In this document: piece by piece, positions 8,412 to 17,218 of the stretch | Layout: every line of letters starts with the position of its first letter | How positions within the stretch are numbered: the stretch's first letter is position 1 | From: Microbacterium sp. LCT-H2 | GTDB lineage: Bacteria; Actinomycetota; Actinomycetes; Actinomycetales; Microbacteriaceae | Length of the DNA stretch: 64,000 nucleotides | Direction: 5' to 3' | Assembly (NCBI RefSeq): GCF_001866135.1 | Contig: NZ_MODW01000004.1 | Span: 186,001-250,000 of the forward strand | Position numbers and translations under genes: made by a program | Notes under the pieces: model-generated | What the model was told of the DNA's origin: nothing | The model's input: the letters and a program-made list of their open reading frames with translations, nothing else | Database searches by the model: none

Positions 8412-9197
8412 TCACCGCACCCGACACACGGCCAGGAGGTGCGGGCTGAGCTCCCGGATTCCGGGGACGGTGCTCCCGGCTCGCGCCAGCAGGAGAGCCG
8501 CCTGCGTGAGCGCCGTCTCCTCGGCGGGCATCCCTTCCAGCAACAGCCCGCCGGGCCCTTCGACGCCATGCACCTCCAGGACGTCGAGTCCGGCGGCGAC
8601 AGCCTCCTCGGCGAGCGACTCCGCCGTATGGAAGTGCCCCGCCGGGAAGCGACCCCGCGAGGAGGGCGCCCCGTGTTCCAGCAGTGCGCCGTGTTCGTCG
8701 TCGAGGTGGAGGTCGGTGACGCCCAGCGCGAGCTGACCGAATCCGATGAACCGCGAGAGGCCGGCCGCGAACACCCATCCGCCGGATCTCACCACCCGTG
8801 CGGCCTCGCCGAGCGCCTGGAGACGGTCCGCGCGGTCGGCCAGGTGGTACAGCGGGCCGAGGAGAAGGGCGGCATCGAAGCTATCCGCGGCGAACGGCAG
8901 CGAGCGCGCGTCGCCCACGCGGGCGTCCACACCTCGCTCCGCCGCACTCCGGACATGACCCCGCACCGGGTCGACGAGGGTGACCCGATGTCCGCGGTCG
9001 AGGAGCGAGCGCGCATGGACGCCCGCCCCGCCTCCGACATCGATCACGCGACCCTCGGCGAGGTGCTCCGCGATCAGCTCCTGGATGCGCTGGTGCTCCA
9101 GCGGCCCCTGCGCCGACCGGGTCGTCAACCGCGCCGCTTCGTCGAACTGCTCCTCGTAGTAGTCGCGGATCCGCTCATCGAGCTCGCGCTGGTCCAT
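8412..9197 (-). CDS. Class I SAM-dependent methyltransferase
   Basis: 261 residues. Motif I VIDVGGGAGVHA at about residue 51 binds S-adenosylmethionine; an acidic residue ends strand 2 (TLVDP), GDARSLPFAADSFDAALLLGPLYHL follows, and a post-motif FAAGLSRF. These are the marks of methyltransferase family 11/25. The acceptor is unknown. The ATG has GGAGG eight bases upstream. The gene stands alone between the ABC-operon terminator and the tctC operator. Confidence 0.85.
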   Translation of the reverse strand: MDQRELDERIRDYYEEQFDEAARLTTRSAQGPLEHQRIQELIAEHLAEGRVIDVGGGAGVHARSLLDRGHRVTLVDPVRGHVRSAAERGVDARVGDARSLPFAADSFDAALLLGPLYHLADRADRLQALGEAARVVRSGGWVFAAGLSRFIGFGQLALGVTDLHLDDEHGALLEHGAPSSRGRFPAGHFHTAESLAEEAVAAGLDVLEVHGVEGPGGLLLEGMPAEETALTQAALLLARAGSTVPGIRELSPHLLAVCRVR

Positions 9198-9247
9198 GGT
9201 CGCCCTCCGATCGGTAGGCCTCCATCATCCACGCCCGCCTGCGCGAA

Positions 9248-9285
9248 GGACGGCGCCAGGCGGGGATGCCCGCCTGGCGCCGTCC
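9248..9285 (-). terminator. Transcription terminator hairpin after the ABC transporter operon
   Basis: A perfect 17-bp GC-rich stem (9248-9264 with 9269-9285, loop GATG) begins 18 bp past the stop of the solute-binding-protein gene and ends the ABC operon before the methyltransferase gene. No clear T-run follows, as is common in high-GC actinobacteria. Confidence 0.75.
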
Positions 9286-9302
9286 CTCCGCGTCTGGCCG
9301 GG

Positions 9303-10667
9303 CTAGCCGGCCGTGGCGTTCTCGTACGCACGCATCGCGGCCTCCTGCGCTTCCTTCAACGCGTCCTCCGGCGACTTGTCCCCGAGCAGCGCCGCCGTGA
9401 TGGCGTTGTTGAGCTCGTTCTGGATCTCCTGGCCCGCCGGGGAGGAGCCGAACGACTGCCCGTAGTCCACCACGTCGTAGTAGGTGGAGATGACCTGGTC
9501 GAAGCCGGCGTTGCCGCTGTCGGTGACGAAGGTCTCTCGGATCGACTGGTCAGCGGACCGCGACCCGGTGAACAGCCCGGTGTTGATCCCGCCGTCGGTC
9601 TTCAGGGTCTCGGCACGCGCCTCGCCCGCCGCATTCCACGCGTCGTCGGAGGTGAGGTTGACCATCCACGCGCACGCCGCCGCGGGGTTCTCCGCGCCGG
9701 CCGGGATCACGAATGCGGTGCCGGAGGCGACCGAGAACGGCTCCCCGTCGGCGTTCCGGAACGGCACGGCCTCCAGGTCGATCTGGTCGGCGTAGGGGCT
9801 GAGCACGTTCGGATACCACTGCGCGTTCACCTGCGCCCCGACCTGCTGGGCGACGAACTGGTTCTGGTCGCCGAAGGCGTCGAACGAGTCGCTGAAGCTC
9901 TTGACGGCTGCGAAGCCGCCCTGCGCGTCGGTGATCTGCTTGAGCATCTCGATGCCGGCCACGTTGCTGGGGTCGTCCAGGGTGGGCGCCCCCTTCTCAT
10001 CGTTGAGCTGGCCGCCCATGCCGAGGATCCACAGCCCGGCCTGGCCGGTCGCGACCGGGTCGAACCCGAGCCGCGTGGGCACGCCGCCTGACTCCTGGTA
10101 CATCTTCTCGATCGCGCCGAGCAGCACGTCGGGCTTGGAGGTGTCGATCTCGTCCGCCGTCACCCCCGCCTCGTCGAGCACGGCCTTGTTCAGCAGGATC
10201 GCCGGCGGCTGGTAGAACTGCGGCACCGCCCACACCGGATCGTCGTAGGTGACGTCGTCGACGACGAAGGGGTACCAGTGGTCGCGCGGCGAGACGTCCT
10301 GGGCGGCGAAGCACTCGTCGAGCGGCATGATGAGGTCCTGCGCGGCATAGGTGGTCACGTACCGGCGGTCCATCTGCACGACGTCGGGCACGTCACCGCT
10401 CGCGATGCGGGTGGTGAACTTCTGCGCGTCGAAGGCCGTCGCGTCGAGATCGACCTCGACGTCCTTCAGCTGCTCGGCGGCGTAGTCCATGCGCGAGGTC
10501 CCGACGTTGTCGGCGTTCTCGAAGCCCCACGCCTTCAGCGTGCCGCTCGGCTCCGCACCGAAGTCGGCGTCGGCTGCCTGGTCGTCTCCCCCTCCCCCGC
10601 CGCACCCGGCGAGGACGAGGACGGATGCCGCGGCGACCGCGGTGATTCCCAGCATGCGTGTGCGCAT
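9303..10667 (-). CDS. ABC transporter extracellular solute-binding lipoprotein (sugar type, family 1)
   Basis: 454 residues with a lipoprotein signal (MRTRMLGITAVAAASVLVLAG, then Cys at about 22) and a Gly-rich linker. The body matches family 1 carbohydrate-binding proteins: GTLKAWGFENADNVG at the start, FTTRIASGDVPDVVQMD, and WAVPQFYQPPAILLNKAVLDEAG. It delivers a sugar or oligosaccharide to the two permeases encoded upstream. The ATG at 10667 has AAAGGAG seven bases away. No ATPase gene is in the operon, which is usual in this group, where a shared MsiK-type ATPase serves many systems. Confidence 0.9.
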   Translation of the reverse strand: MRTRMLGITAVAAASVLVLAGCGGGGGDDQAADADFGAEPSGTLKAWGFENADNVGTSRMDYAAEQLKDVEVDLDATAFDAQKFTTRIASGDVPDVVQMDRRYVTTYAAQDLIMPLDECFAAQDVSPRDHWYPFVVDDVTYDDPVWAVPQFYQPPAILLNKAVLDEAGVTADEIDTSKPDVLLGAIEKMYQESGGVPTRLGFDPVATGQAGLWILGMGGQLNDEKGAPTLDDPSNVAGIEMLKQITDAQGGFAAVKSFSDSFDAFGDQNQFVAQQVGAQVNAQWYPNVLSPYADQIDLEAVPFRNADGEPFSVASGTAFVIPAGAENPAAACAWMVNLTSDDAWNAAGEARAETLKTDGGINTGLFTGSRSADQSIRETFVTDSGNAGFDQVISTYYDVVDYGQSFGSSPAGQEIQNELNNAITAALLGDKSPEDALKEAQEAAMRAYENATAG

Positions 10668-10693
10668 GACTGCTCCTTTCGATCTGTGGTTCG

Positions 10694-11647
10694 TCATCCC
10701 TTGCGCCCCTGGGTCGCGACGCCCTCGATGAAGGCGCGCTGCCCGAAGGCGAAGAGGATGAGCATCGGGAGGGTCACCAGGAGGGAGGCGACCATGACGT
10801 ACTGGTAGTCGCCGTGACCGCCCGCGGTGGGGCTGTACTTGGTCATGGCGTAGGCGATGCCGAGCGGCGCGGTGAACTCGTCCACCGATCCGGCGTTGAG
10901 GTAGATGAGGGCGGCCTGGAGGTTGTTCCAGCTGGCCTGGAACTCGAACAGGAACACGATGACGAACGACGGGATCGACAGCGGCATCGCGATCCGCCAG
11001 AACAGTCCCCAGGCGCTGGCCCCGTCGAGCCGCGCCGCCTCGAACAGCTCCCGCGGCAGGCCGAGGAAGAACTGGCGCTGCAGGAAGATGTAGAAGGCCG
11101 AGCCGAAGAGGTTCATGCCCCACAGCGGCACCCAGGTGCCGAGGAGTCCGGTCTCCTTCCAGATGAGGTAGATCGGGATCATCGTCACCGCGCCGGGGAG
11201 CATCATCGTCGCGAGCACGAGGCCGAACAGCAGCCCGCGCCCCGGGAAGCGGAAGTAGGCGAACCCGAACGCGACGATCGAGCTGGAGATCGCGACGGCA
11301 CCGGCGGCGAGCAGCGCGATGGCGATGCTGTTGCCCATCCAGTTCAGCAACGGGAGCTGATTCCACACCTCGACGTAGTTCTCCGGCACGAAGGTCTTCG
11401 GGATGAGGGCGTTGTCGAACACCTCTCCCCGCGGCTTGAAGCTCGCCGCGATGAGCCATGCGAACGGATACAGGAACAGCAGCGCGAACAGCACGAGGAT
11501 GACGTTCAGGACGATCCGGGCGACGAGGCTCTTCGGCTGCCGCAGCCGCCGTCGCCAGCGCGAACGGGCGGCGACGGTGGTCGTGAACGTGCCCGGGGCC
11601 TTCTCGGACTCCGCCTCGACGGGGACCTGACGCAGGGTCTGGGACAT
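10694..11647 (-). CDS. Carbohydrate ABC transporter permease (MalG-like)
   Basis: 317 residues with six hydrophobic segments. The EAA loop EAARLDGASAWGLFWRIAMP near residue 208 contacts the ATPase. The ATG at 11647 overlaps the stop of the upstream permease gene by one base (TGATG). It forms the channel with the MalF-like partner. Confidence 0.92.
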   Translation of the reverse strand: MSQTLRQVPVEAESEKAPGTFTTTVAARSRWRRRLRQPKSLVARIVLNVILVLFALLFLYPFAWLIAASFKPRGEVFDNALIPKTFVPENYVEVWNQLPLLNWMGNSIAIALLAAGAVAISSSIVAFGFAYFRFPGRGLLFGLVLATMMLPGAVTMIPIYLIWKETGLLGTWVPLWGMNLFGSAFYIFLQRQFFLGLPRELFEAARLDGASAWGLFWRIAMPLSIPSFVIVFLFEFQASWNNLQAALIYLNAGSVDEFTAPLGIAYAMTKYSPTAGGHGDYQYVMVASLLVTLPMLILFAFGQRAFIEGVATQGRKG

Positions 11648-12569
11648 CAGCGGTCTCCCTCGTAGTAGACGAAGCGGTTGCCGACCTTCACCTGGATGAG
11701 CGTGATGATCATGATGAGGACGAACAGCAGCCATGCCATCGCCGCCGCGAAGCCGAAGTTGAACTGCCGGAACGCCTGCTGGAACAGGTAGATCGCGTAG
11801 AAGAGGGAGGCCTCCGGCGACGAGTTGCTCTGATCCCGCCAGAACAGCAGGTACGCCTGGTCGAAGATCTGGAACGCGGCGATCGACAGCACGATGACGT
11901 TGAAGAACATCGCCCCCGAGATCATCGGGAGGGTGATCGAGAAGAACTTCCTGATCGGTCCCCCGTTCCGTCGAGCGAGGCCACCTCGTACAGCTCGACG
12001 GGCACGTTCTTCAGCGCCGCGAGGAAGATCACCATGGTTCCCGCGACCGTCCACAGCGTCATGATCACGATGCTCGGCTTGACCCACGCGGGGTCGACGA
12101 GCCACTGCGGTCCCTGGATGCCGAACACCCGGAGGAACTGGTTGATCGCGCCGGAGTTGCCGTTCAGGAGCAGGAAGAACACGGCGGCGGTCGCGACGGC
12201 CGGCGTCATCTTCGGCAGGTAGTAGAGCACGCGGAAGGCTCCGGCACCGCGCCCGACGCGGTTGAGCAGCAGAGCGAGGATGAGCGCGAACACGATCTCC
12301 AGCGGCACCGCCATCACCACGTAGAACAGCGTGTTCGCGAGCGAGACGCCCACCCGGGGGTCCTCGAACAGGTTGGCGTAGTTGTCGATCCCGACGGGGC
12401 GGGCGCTGTTCGTGGCGAGGTTGTAGCTGCTGAACGAGATGTACAGGCTGTAGACCATCGCGCCGGCCGTGAAGATGAGGAATCCGAGGAGCCAGGGAGA
12501 GATGAACAGATAGCCGGCGAGGGCCTCTCGGCGGTTGTACCGGTCCCGCTGGCGGGTCTTGATCGGCAT
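11647..12569 (-). pseudogene. Carbohydrate ABC transporter permease (MalF-like), frameshifted
   Basis: The first 202 or so residues (ATG at 12569, preceded by AGGAGG) give a normal MalF-type N-terminus with LAGYLFISPWLLGFLIF and the start of the EAA loop VELYEVASLDG. The frame then breaks at about 11958-11966, inside a GGGGGACC run, and the second half (GPIRKFFSITLP onward to GNRFVYYEGDR) continues in another frame to the stop at 11647. Family spacing of the EAA loop (nine residues between the Gly and ITLP) is restored by removing two bases. Either a real inactivating mutation, programmed slippage, or an assembly error. If real, the ABC system would lack one permease. Confidence 0.85.
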
Positions 12570-12633
12570 CCACCTGCCTCCTGTCCGAGGACGCGCAGAC
12601 ACGGCGGTCCCGTCCTGGCGCGATGCTAGGTCC

Positions 12634-12674
12634 GCAGAAGCGGTTCCCCTCGGGGCTTGCGCAGAACCGTTTCC
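12634..12674. promoter_or_regulatory. Two LacI-operator-like direct repeats upstream of the ABC operon
   Basis: GCAGAAGCGGTTCC at 12634-12647 and GCAGAACCGTTTCC at 12661-12674 are 14-bp direct repeats starting 27 bp apart, each an imperfect dyad with a CG centre. They lie 65-105 bp upstream of the permease ATG. A LacI-family repressor of sugar uptake is the likely reader; no such gene adjoins the operon. Confidence 0.4.
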
Positions 12675-12768
12675 TGTGGTTCACCTGAATGCCCACTCGG
12701 CGCGCTGATTCCCTGGATGACGTTCCTCAATAGGATGTGGGGAATAAACACGGAGGAGGGCCGGGGGA

Positions 12769-13923
12769 ATGTTCGACGAGCGACGGCGACAGGCAGCGCT
12801 CGAGGAACTGGGGATCCTTGACACACCACCCGATGAGCGGGTGGATCGGGTGGCACGACTGGCGAAGGAGATGTTCGGCGTGCCGATGGTCAGCGTCTCG
12901 CTGATCGACCGCGACCGGCAGTGGCGCAAATCGCAGATCGGCCTCGGGGGGAACGAGGCACCGCGACAGGACTCGTTCTGCGACTACACCGTGTCGCAGG
13001 ACCGGACGGTGGTGGTGGAGGACGCGAGCACGACCGACCTCTTCGCCGAGAACCCGTTCGTGACCGGCGATCCGCACCTCCGCTTCTATGCGGCCCATCC
13101 GCTGCACGCGCCGGGCGGCGAGCCGGTCGGGACGCTGTGCGTGCTCGACACGGAGCCGCACACCTTCACCGACGCCCAGCAGGACCTCCTGCGTGACCTC
13201 GCGTTCTGGGTGCAGACGGAGCTTGCCCAGGATGCGGACATCGACCATGCCGCCGTGGTGCAGCGGGCGCTGCGCCCGCGGGTGCACCCGGAGGTCGAGG
13301 GCTACACGATCGCCGCCGGGGCCGCCCCCCGAGGGATGCTCGCGGGGGACTACTACGACTTCTCCCGTCACGGCGACGCGATCCGCGTCACCCTCGCGGA
13401 CGCGATGGGCAAGGGCACCGGGCCGGCCCTGGTCGCGGCCACCGTGCGGGCGTCGCTGCGCACGGCACCGGAGCGCTCGCTGGCCGACGCCGTGATCGAG
13501 GTGGACCGCCTGCTCGAGGACGACCTCGCCGACACGTCGATGTTCGTGACCGCGGTCGTCGCGGAGCTGCGACCCGAGACGGGAGAGCTCGAGGTCATCG
13601 ACGCCGGACACAGCCTGGCGTTCATCGTCCGTTCGGACGGATCGTGGACGCCTCTCCGTTCCACGAACCTGCCGCTGGGAATGGGGATGGGCATCGCCGA
13701 CCCCCGGGTGCCGATGACCGCGCGACTCGAGGTCGGCGACGCCTTCCTCTGCTGCAGCGACGGACTCCTCGACGTGCTCGACGCCGACGATCCGTTCGGT
13801 CACGTCGAGCGCGTGCTCACCGCGATGGGACCCGACGGTGCCGTGCGCGAGGCCCTGCGACTCGCGAACGACGACCGCGCCACCGACGACATCACCGTCG
13901 TGGTGGTGCGGAGGGACGCATGA
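12769..13923 (+). CDS. GAF-domain PP2C (SpoIIE/RsbU-type) serine phosphatase
   Basis: 384 residues. Residues 15-150 form a GAF sensor (ILDTPPDERVDRVARLAKEMF; QDSFCDYTVSQDRTVVVED; HPLHAPGGEPVGTLCVLD). Residues 170-384 form a PP2C/SpoIIE catalytic domain with metal-binding Asp in MLAGDYYDF, DAMGKGTGPALVAA, VIDAGHSLAFIV, and SDGLLDVLDADDPFG and DDITVVVV at the end. Such enzymes dephosphorylate STAS anti-anti-sigma proteins; a STAS gene lies two genes downstream. The stop overlaps the next ATG (ATGA). A GGAGG-containing stretch precedes the start. Confidence 0.88.
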   Translation: MFDERRRQAALEELGILDTPPDERVDRVARLAKEMFGVPMVSVSLIDRDRQWRKSQIGLGGNEAPRQDSFCDYTVSQDRTVVVEDASTTDLFAENPFVTGDPHLRFYAAHPLHAPGGEPVGTLCVLDTEPHTFTDAQQDLLRDLAFWVQTELAQDADIDHAAVVQRALRPRVHPEVEGYTIAAGAAPRGMLAGDYYDFSRHGDAIRVTLADAMGKGTGPALVAATVRASLRTAPERSLADAVIEVDRLLEDDLADTSMFVTAVVAELRPETGELEVIDAGHSLAFIVRSDGSWTPLRSTNLPLGMGMGIADPRVPMTARLEVGDAFLCCSDGLLDVLDADDPFGHVERVLTAMGPDGAVREALRLANDDRATDDITVVVVRRDA

Positions 13924-15884
13924 CCGCGCGGTTCGCGACCATCCGCGTCCTGGCCCTGCTGTCGGTCCTGCTCGGCGTCAACTACGTCGCCTGGCGGTGG
14001 CTGGAGTCGGTGAACTGGTCTGCCTGGTGGATCGCGGTGCCGCTCGTGATCGCCGAGACCTACAGCCTCATCGACACGTTCCTCTTCTGTCTGACGATGT
14101 GGCGCGCGAAGGAGCGTCCCGCGCCGGTGTCGCCGCCGCAGGGCACGGTCGACGTGTTCATCACGACCTACGATGAGCCGATCGGGCTCGTCATGACGAC
14201 GGCGAAGGCGGCGAAGCGGATCGCCTATCCGCACTCCACCTGGATCCTCGACGACGGCTCCCGCCCCGAACTCGAGGCGGAGGCCCGAGCGGCCGGCGTG
14301 GGCTACCTCACGCGTTCCGAGGACTGGACCGGCAAACCCCGGCACGCCAAGGCCGGCAATCTCAACAGCGCGCTCTTCCAGACCGATGGCGAGTTCCTCC
14401 TCATCCTCGACGCCGACCAGGTGCCGGATCCGCTGATCCTGCACCGCACGCTCGGGTACTTCGCCGATGACCCGGAAGTCGCCCTCGTGCAGACGCCGCA
14501 GTGGTTCGTTAACGTCGACGAAGCCGATCCGCTCGGCAGCCAGGCGCCGCTGTTCTACGGGCCGATCCAGCAGGGGAAGGACGGCTGGAACGCGGCCTTC
14601 TTCTGCGGGTCGAACGCCGTGCTCCGCCGCGAAGCCCTCATGCAGCTCGGCATCGTCGGCTACGTGCGGAACGTGACCGACTCCGCCGCGCGGGCGCTGA
14701 AGACCTCCGAGGCGCTGATCGCCCGCGAGGCCGAGACCGCGACGGACCCGGCCCTCGCCACGGAGCTCGGAGCGCTCCGTATCGCGATCGCGCGCGGCCG
14801 CAAGGAGCTCGCCGCGGGGACGTCGGTCGCCGAGGTCGCCGCCCGGGTGGGCGACGCGGTCGACGATGCCTCCCGCATTCTCGTGGCCCACGACCTCGAC
14901 GGCATCCGCGCCGACCTCGCCGTGATCGAATCCCTGCCGGTGCAGCATGACGCCGATCTCGGACAGGTGATCGTGGACGAAGCGGGGCTCGAAGCCCTCG
15001 CCGCCTCCGACCTTTCCCCCCTCACCGCCGTGGAGGCCGTCCGCGGACTGCTCGACGCGCTCCGCCTCGACCGGGCCGATGAGGCGCAGCCGATCCTCCC
15101 CCTCGCCACGATCTCGGTGACGGAGGACATGGCGACCGCGATGCAGCTGCACGCCCTCGGCTGGAAGAGCGTCTACCACCACGAGATCCTGGCGCACGGC
15201 CTCGCCCCGGAAGACCTCCGGACGATGCTCACGCAGCGCCTGCGGTGGGCGCAGGGGACGCTGCAGGTGATGCTGCGCGACAACCCCCTGGCCAAGCGCG
15301 GGCTCTCGGTGGGGCAGCGCCTCATGTACTTCGCGACGATGTGGAGCTACCTCTCCGGCTTCGCGGCGATCGTCTACCTCGCCGCCCCGGTGATCTACCT
15401 CGTGTTCGGGGTGCTCCCCGTCACCGCCTGGTCGGTCGACTTCTTCGTGCGGTTCCTGCCGTACTTCCTCGTCAACCAGGCGCTGTTCCTCGTGGTCGCC
15501 AAGGGGGTGAAGACCTGGCGCGGTCAGCAGTACTCGCTCGCGCTATTCCCCGTGTGGATCCGCGCATGCTGGACGGCCTTCGCCAACGTCGTGCTCGGTC
15601 GGCCGCTGTCCTTCGCCGTGACGCGGAAGGACGGCCGGGATCCGCGCGGCGTCCCGTGGCGGGAGATCTGGCCGCAGCTGACCGCCATGGTCGTGCTCGT
15701 GATCGCCCTCGTCATCGGGGTCGCCCGGGTCATCGTCGGCACCGGCGACGGCACCGGAACCCTCGTCAACACGGCCTGGGTCCTGTACGACCTGGTCGTC
15801 CTCAGTGTCATCATCCAGGCGGCGCGCTATCGCGGTCCCGCCGCGCAGGTCCTCGAGAAGGAGTCGAATGAACGTCAGCACTGA
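13920..15884 (+). CDS. Cellulose synthase-like family 2 glycosyltransferase with large inserted segment
   Basis: 654 residues. Two N-terminal membrane segments; a GT2 domain with DVFITTYDEP, ILDDGSRPELE, KAGNLNSAL and the DAD motif in LILDADQVPDP; FFCGSNAVLRREAL near 230; TED (SVTEDMATAMQLHALGW) near 401; QRLRW near 439; then about five membrane segments. This is the processive synthase pattern of BcsA. Unlike BcsA, about 145 residues (roughly 252-396, Ala/Glu/Asp-rich, mostly helical) are inserted between the acceptor-region motif and TED, and no PilZ domain follows. It probably makes and exports a surface polysaccharide. Neighbouring PP2C, STAS and HATPase genes overlap or abut it, suggesting control by a phosphorylation switch. 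Confidence 0.88.
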   Translation: MTARFATIRVLALLSVLLGVNYVAWRWLESVNWSAWWIAVPLVIAETYSLIDTFLFCLTMWRAKERPAPVSPPQGTVDVFITTYDEPIGLVMTTAKAAKRIAYPHSTWILDDGSRPELEAEARAAGVGYLTRSEDWTGKPRHAKAGNLNSALFQTDGEFLLILDADQVPDPLILHRTLGYFADDPEVALVQTPQWFVNVDEADPLGSQAPLFYGPIQQGKDGWNAAFFCGSNAVLRREALMQLGIVGYVRNVTDSAARALKTSEALIAREAETATDPALATELGALRIAIARGRKELAAGTSVAEVAARVGDAVDDASRILVAHDLDGIRADLAVIESLPVQHDADLGQVIVDEAGLEALAASDLSPLTAVEAVRGLLDALRLDRADEAQPILPLATISVTEDMATAMQLHALGWKSVYHHEILAHGLAPEDLRTMLTQRLRWAQGTLQVMLRDNPLAKRGLSVGQRLMYFATMWSYLSGFAAIVYLAAPVIYLVFGVLPVTAWSVDFFVRFLPYFLVNQALFLVVAKGVKTWRGQQYSLALFPVWIRACWTAFANVVLGRPLSFAVTRKDGRDPRGVPWREIWPQLTAMVVLVIALVIGVARVIVGTGDGTGTLVNTAWVLYDLVVLSVIIQAARYRGPAAQVLEKESNERQH

Positions 15885-16200
15885 CACCAGGGACGGCTAC
15901 GCCGTCGTCACGATCACGGGGCGCCTGACCGCCTCGGGGGCGCCGTTGCTGCGCAACGCGGTGAGCGATCTGGTCACCGCCGGGCAGCCGCGCATCGCGA
16001 TCGATCTGAGCGGCACCGAGTTCGTCGACTCCTCCGGCCTCGGGGCCCTCGTCGGCGGCCTCAAGAGCGCCCGCGTGGCGGGCGGCGATCTGCGCATCGC
16101 CGCCGTCCCCGAGGCCGTGCGCACCGTCCTCCACCTCACCAACCTGGACCGCGTGCTCCGCGACTACCCGACGCCGGAATCGGCGTTCGATGGACGCTGA
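15868..16200 (+). CDS. STAS-domain anti-anti-sigma factor-like protein
   Basis: 110 residues covering one STAS domain. The phosphoacceptor motif DLSGTEFVDSSGLGAL puts the candidate Ser at 55 or 56. The ATG is inside the end of the glycosyltransferase gene (17-bp overlap) and has GAAGGAG five bases away. In its unphosphorylated form such a protein binds the HATPase kinase or another target; the PP2C protein of this operon is the expected activating phosphatase. Confidence 0.9.
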   Translation: MNVSTDTRDGYAVVTITGRLTASGAPLLRNAVSDLVTAGQPRIAIDLSGTEFVDSSGLGALVGGLKSARVAGGDLRIAAVPEAVRTVLHLTNLDRVLRDYPTPESAFDGR

Positions 16201-16621
16201 GACCCGGTCCTTCCACATCGACGGGCCCGCCGGGCTCGCCCTCGTCGACCGCGCCCTCGATGAGCTCGACCGGCTCTGGTCTGAGGCTCCGGAGGTTCCG
16301 GCTCAGGACCAGGTGCTGTTCGCCCTCGCGCTCAGCGAGGTCACGACCAACGTCGCGCAGCACAACGAGCACGCGGACGTCGTGCTGAGCATCGACGTCC
16401 GCGTGACGGCCGAGGAGGCGCGCGCCTACGTCCGCGACAGCGCCCCGCCGGCACCGATCGACTGGGACGCGGTGACGATGCCGGGCGAGGAGGCGGAGAG
16501 CGGACGCGGACTCGCGCTGTCGCAGGCGGCGCTCGACGAGTTCACCCACACGGTCACCGATCTCGGCAACACCTGGATCCTCGTGCGGCGCGTGGACCCC
16601 GCGCGCGCGGCGGGCGACTAG
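16190..16621 (+). CDS. RsbW/SpoIIAB-like ATP-binding serine kinase (anti-sigma type)
   Basis: 143 residues with a GHKL ATPase fold: N-box LSEVTTNVAQHN (Glu50, Asn54), a D-containing loop AYVRDSAPP and the G-rich lid SGRGLALSQAAL. It overlaps the STAS gene by 11 bp. Likely role: phosphorylates the STAS partner and sequesters its target. No sigma factor gene is in this operon, so the output may be the glycosyltransferase or a distant sigma factor. Confidence 0.87.
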   Translation: MDAETRSFHIDGPAGLALVDRALDELDRLWSEAPEVPAQDQVLFALALSEVTTNVAQHNEHADVVLSIDVRVTAEEARAYVRDSAPPAPIDWDAVTMPGEEAESGRGLALSQAALDEFTHTVTDLGNTWILVRRVDPARAAGD

Positions 16622-16625
16622 GCGA

Positions 16626-17069
16626 TCAGACGAGCCAGGCCGGCGCGCGCCCGCGCAGGGCGGCGGCGTCGATGGAGTAGCGCCCCGCCCCCGTGAGTGC
16701 GAGCGCAAGAGCCGCCGCACCGAGCACGGCGACGAACTCGTAACCGCCGGCCGTCACCCACAGGCCCGCGGGCAGGTGCACGAGCACGAGCGCGACCAGC
16801 ATGTCGACGGCGAGGAGGACGCTGACCGGACGCGTCAGCAGTCCGAGGATCAGCAGGATCCCGCCGATGAGCTCCAGGAATGCCACGACGGGCGCGGCGA
16901 TCTCGGCGAGCGGAACCCCGACATCGGCGAAGCTGCCGATGGTATCGGGGATCGTGATCTCGAAGATCTTCTGAGCGCCGTGGGCGGCGAAGATCGCGCC
17001 GACGACGATGCGCAGGACGAGGAGTCCGAGCGACGAGGCGGAGGAGGCGGAGGCTGTGGTGTTCGTCAT
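16626..17069 (-). CDS. DoxX family membrane protein
   Basis: 147 residues with four hydrophobic segments and the DoxX start LRIVVGAIFAAHGAQKIF near residue 20, then FLELIGGILLILGLLTRPVSVLLAVDMLVA. DoxX proteins are linked to thiol or redox stress in actinobacteria; the exact role here is not shown. It converges on the HATPase gene with a 4-bp gap. The start is the ATG at 17069. Confidence 0.88.
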   Translation of the reverse strand: MTNTTASASSASSLGLLVLRIVVGAIFAAHGAQKIFEITIPDTIGSFADVGVPLAEIAAPVVAFLELIGGILLILGLLTRPVSVLLAVDMLVALVLVHLPAGLWVTAGGYEFVAVLGAAALALALTGAGRYSIDAAALRGRAPAWLV

Positions 17070-17218
17070 GAGGAGGTTCTTCCTTCGTGGCAGGACACCC
17101 GCGCGGGCGCGGAACAGGGCTCTTGCCCTGGCCCCCACGGTAGGAACCGTTCTTTTCCGTCCGCTGAACGCCTCGGCGATGCGGATCCCCGTCCCGCGCG
17201 AGGCGGAACAATGGAGGA

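Noticed and set aside
14503..14508. GTTAAC hexamer as another GntR site
   Set aside because: A single hexamer inside the glycosyltransferase gene without a second phased copy; expected by chance.
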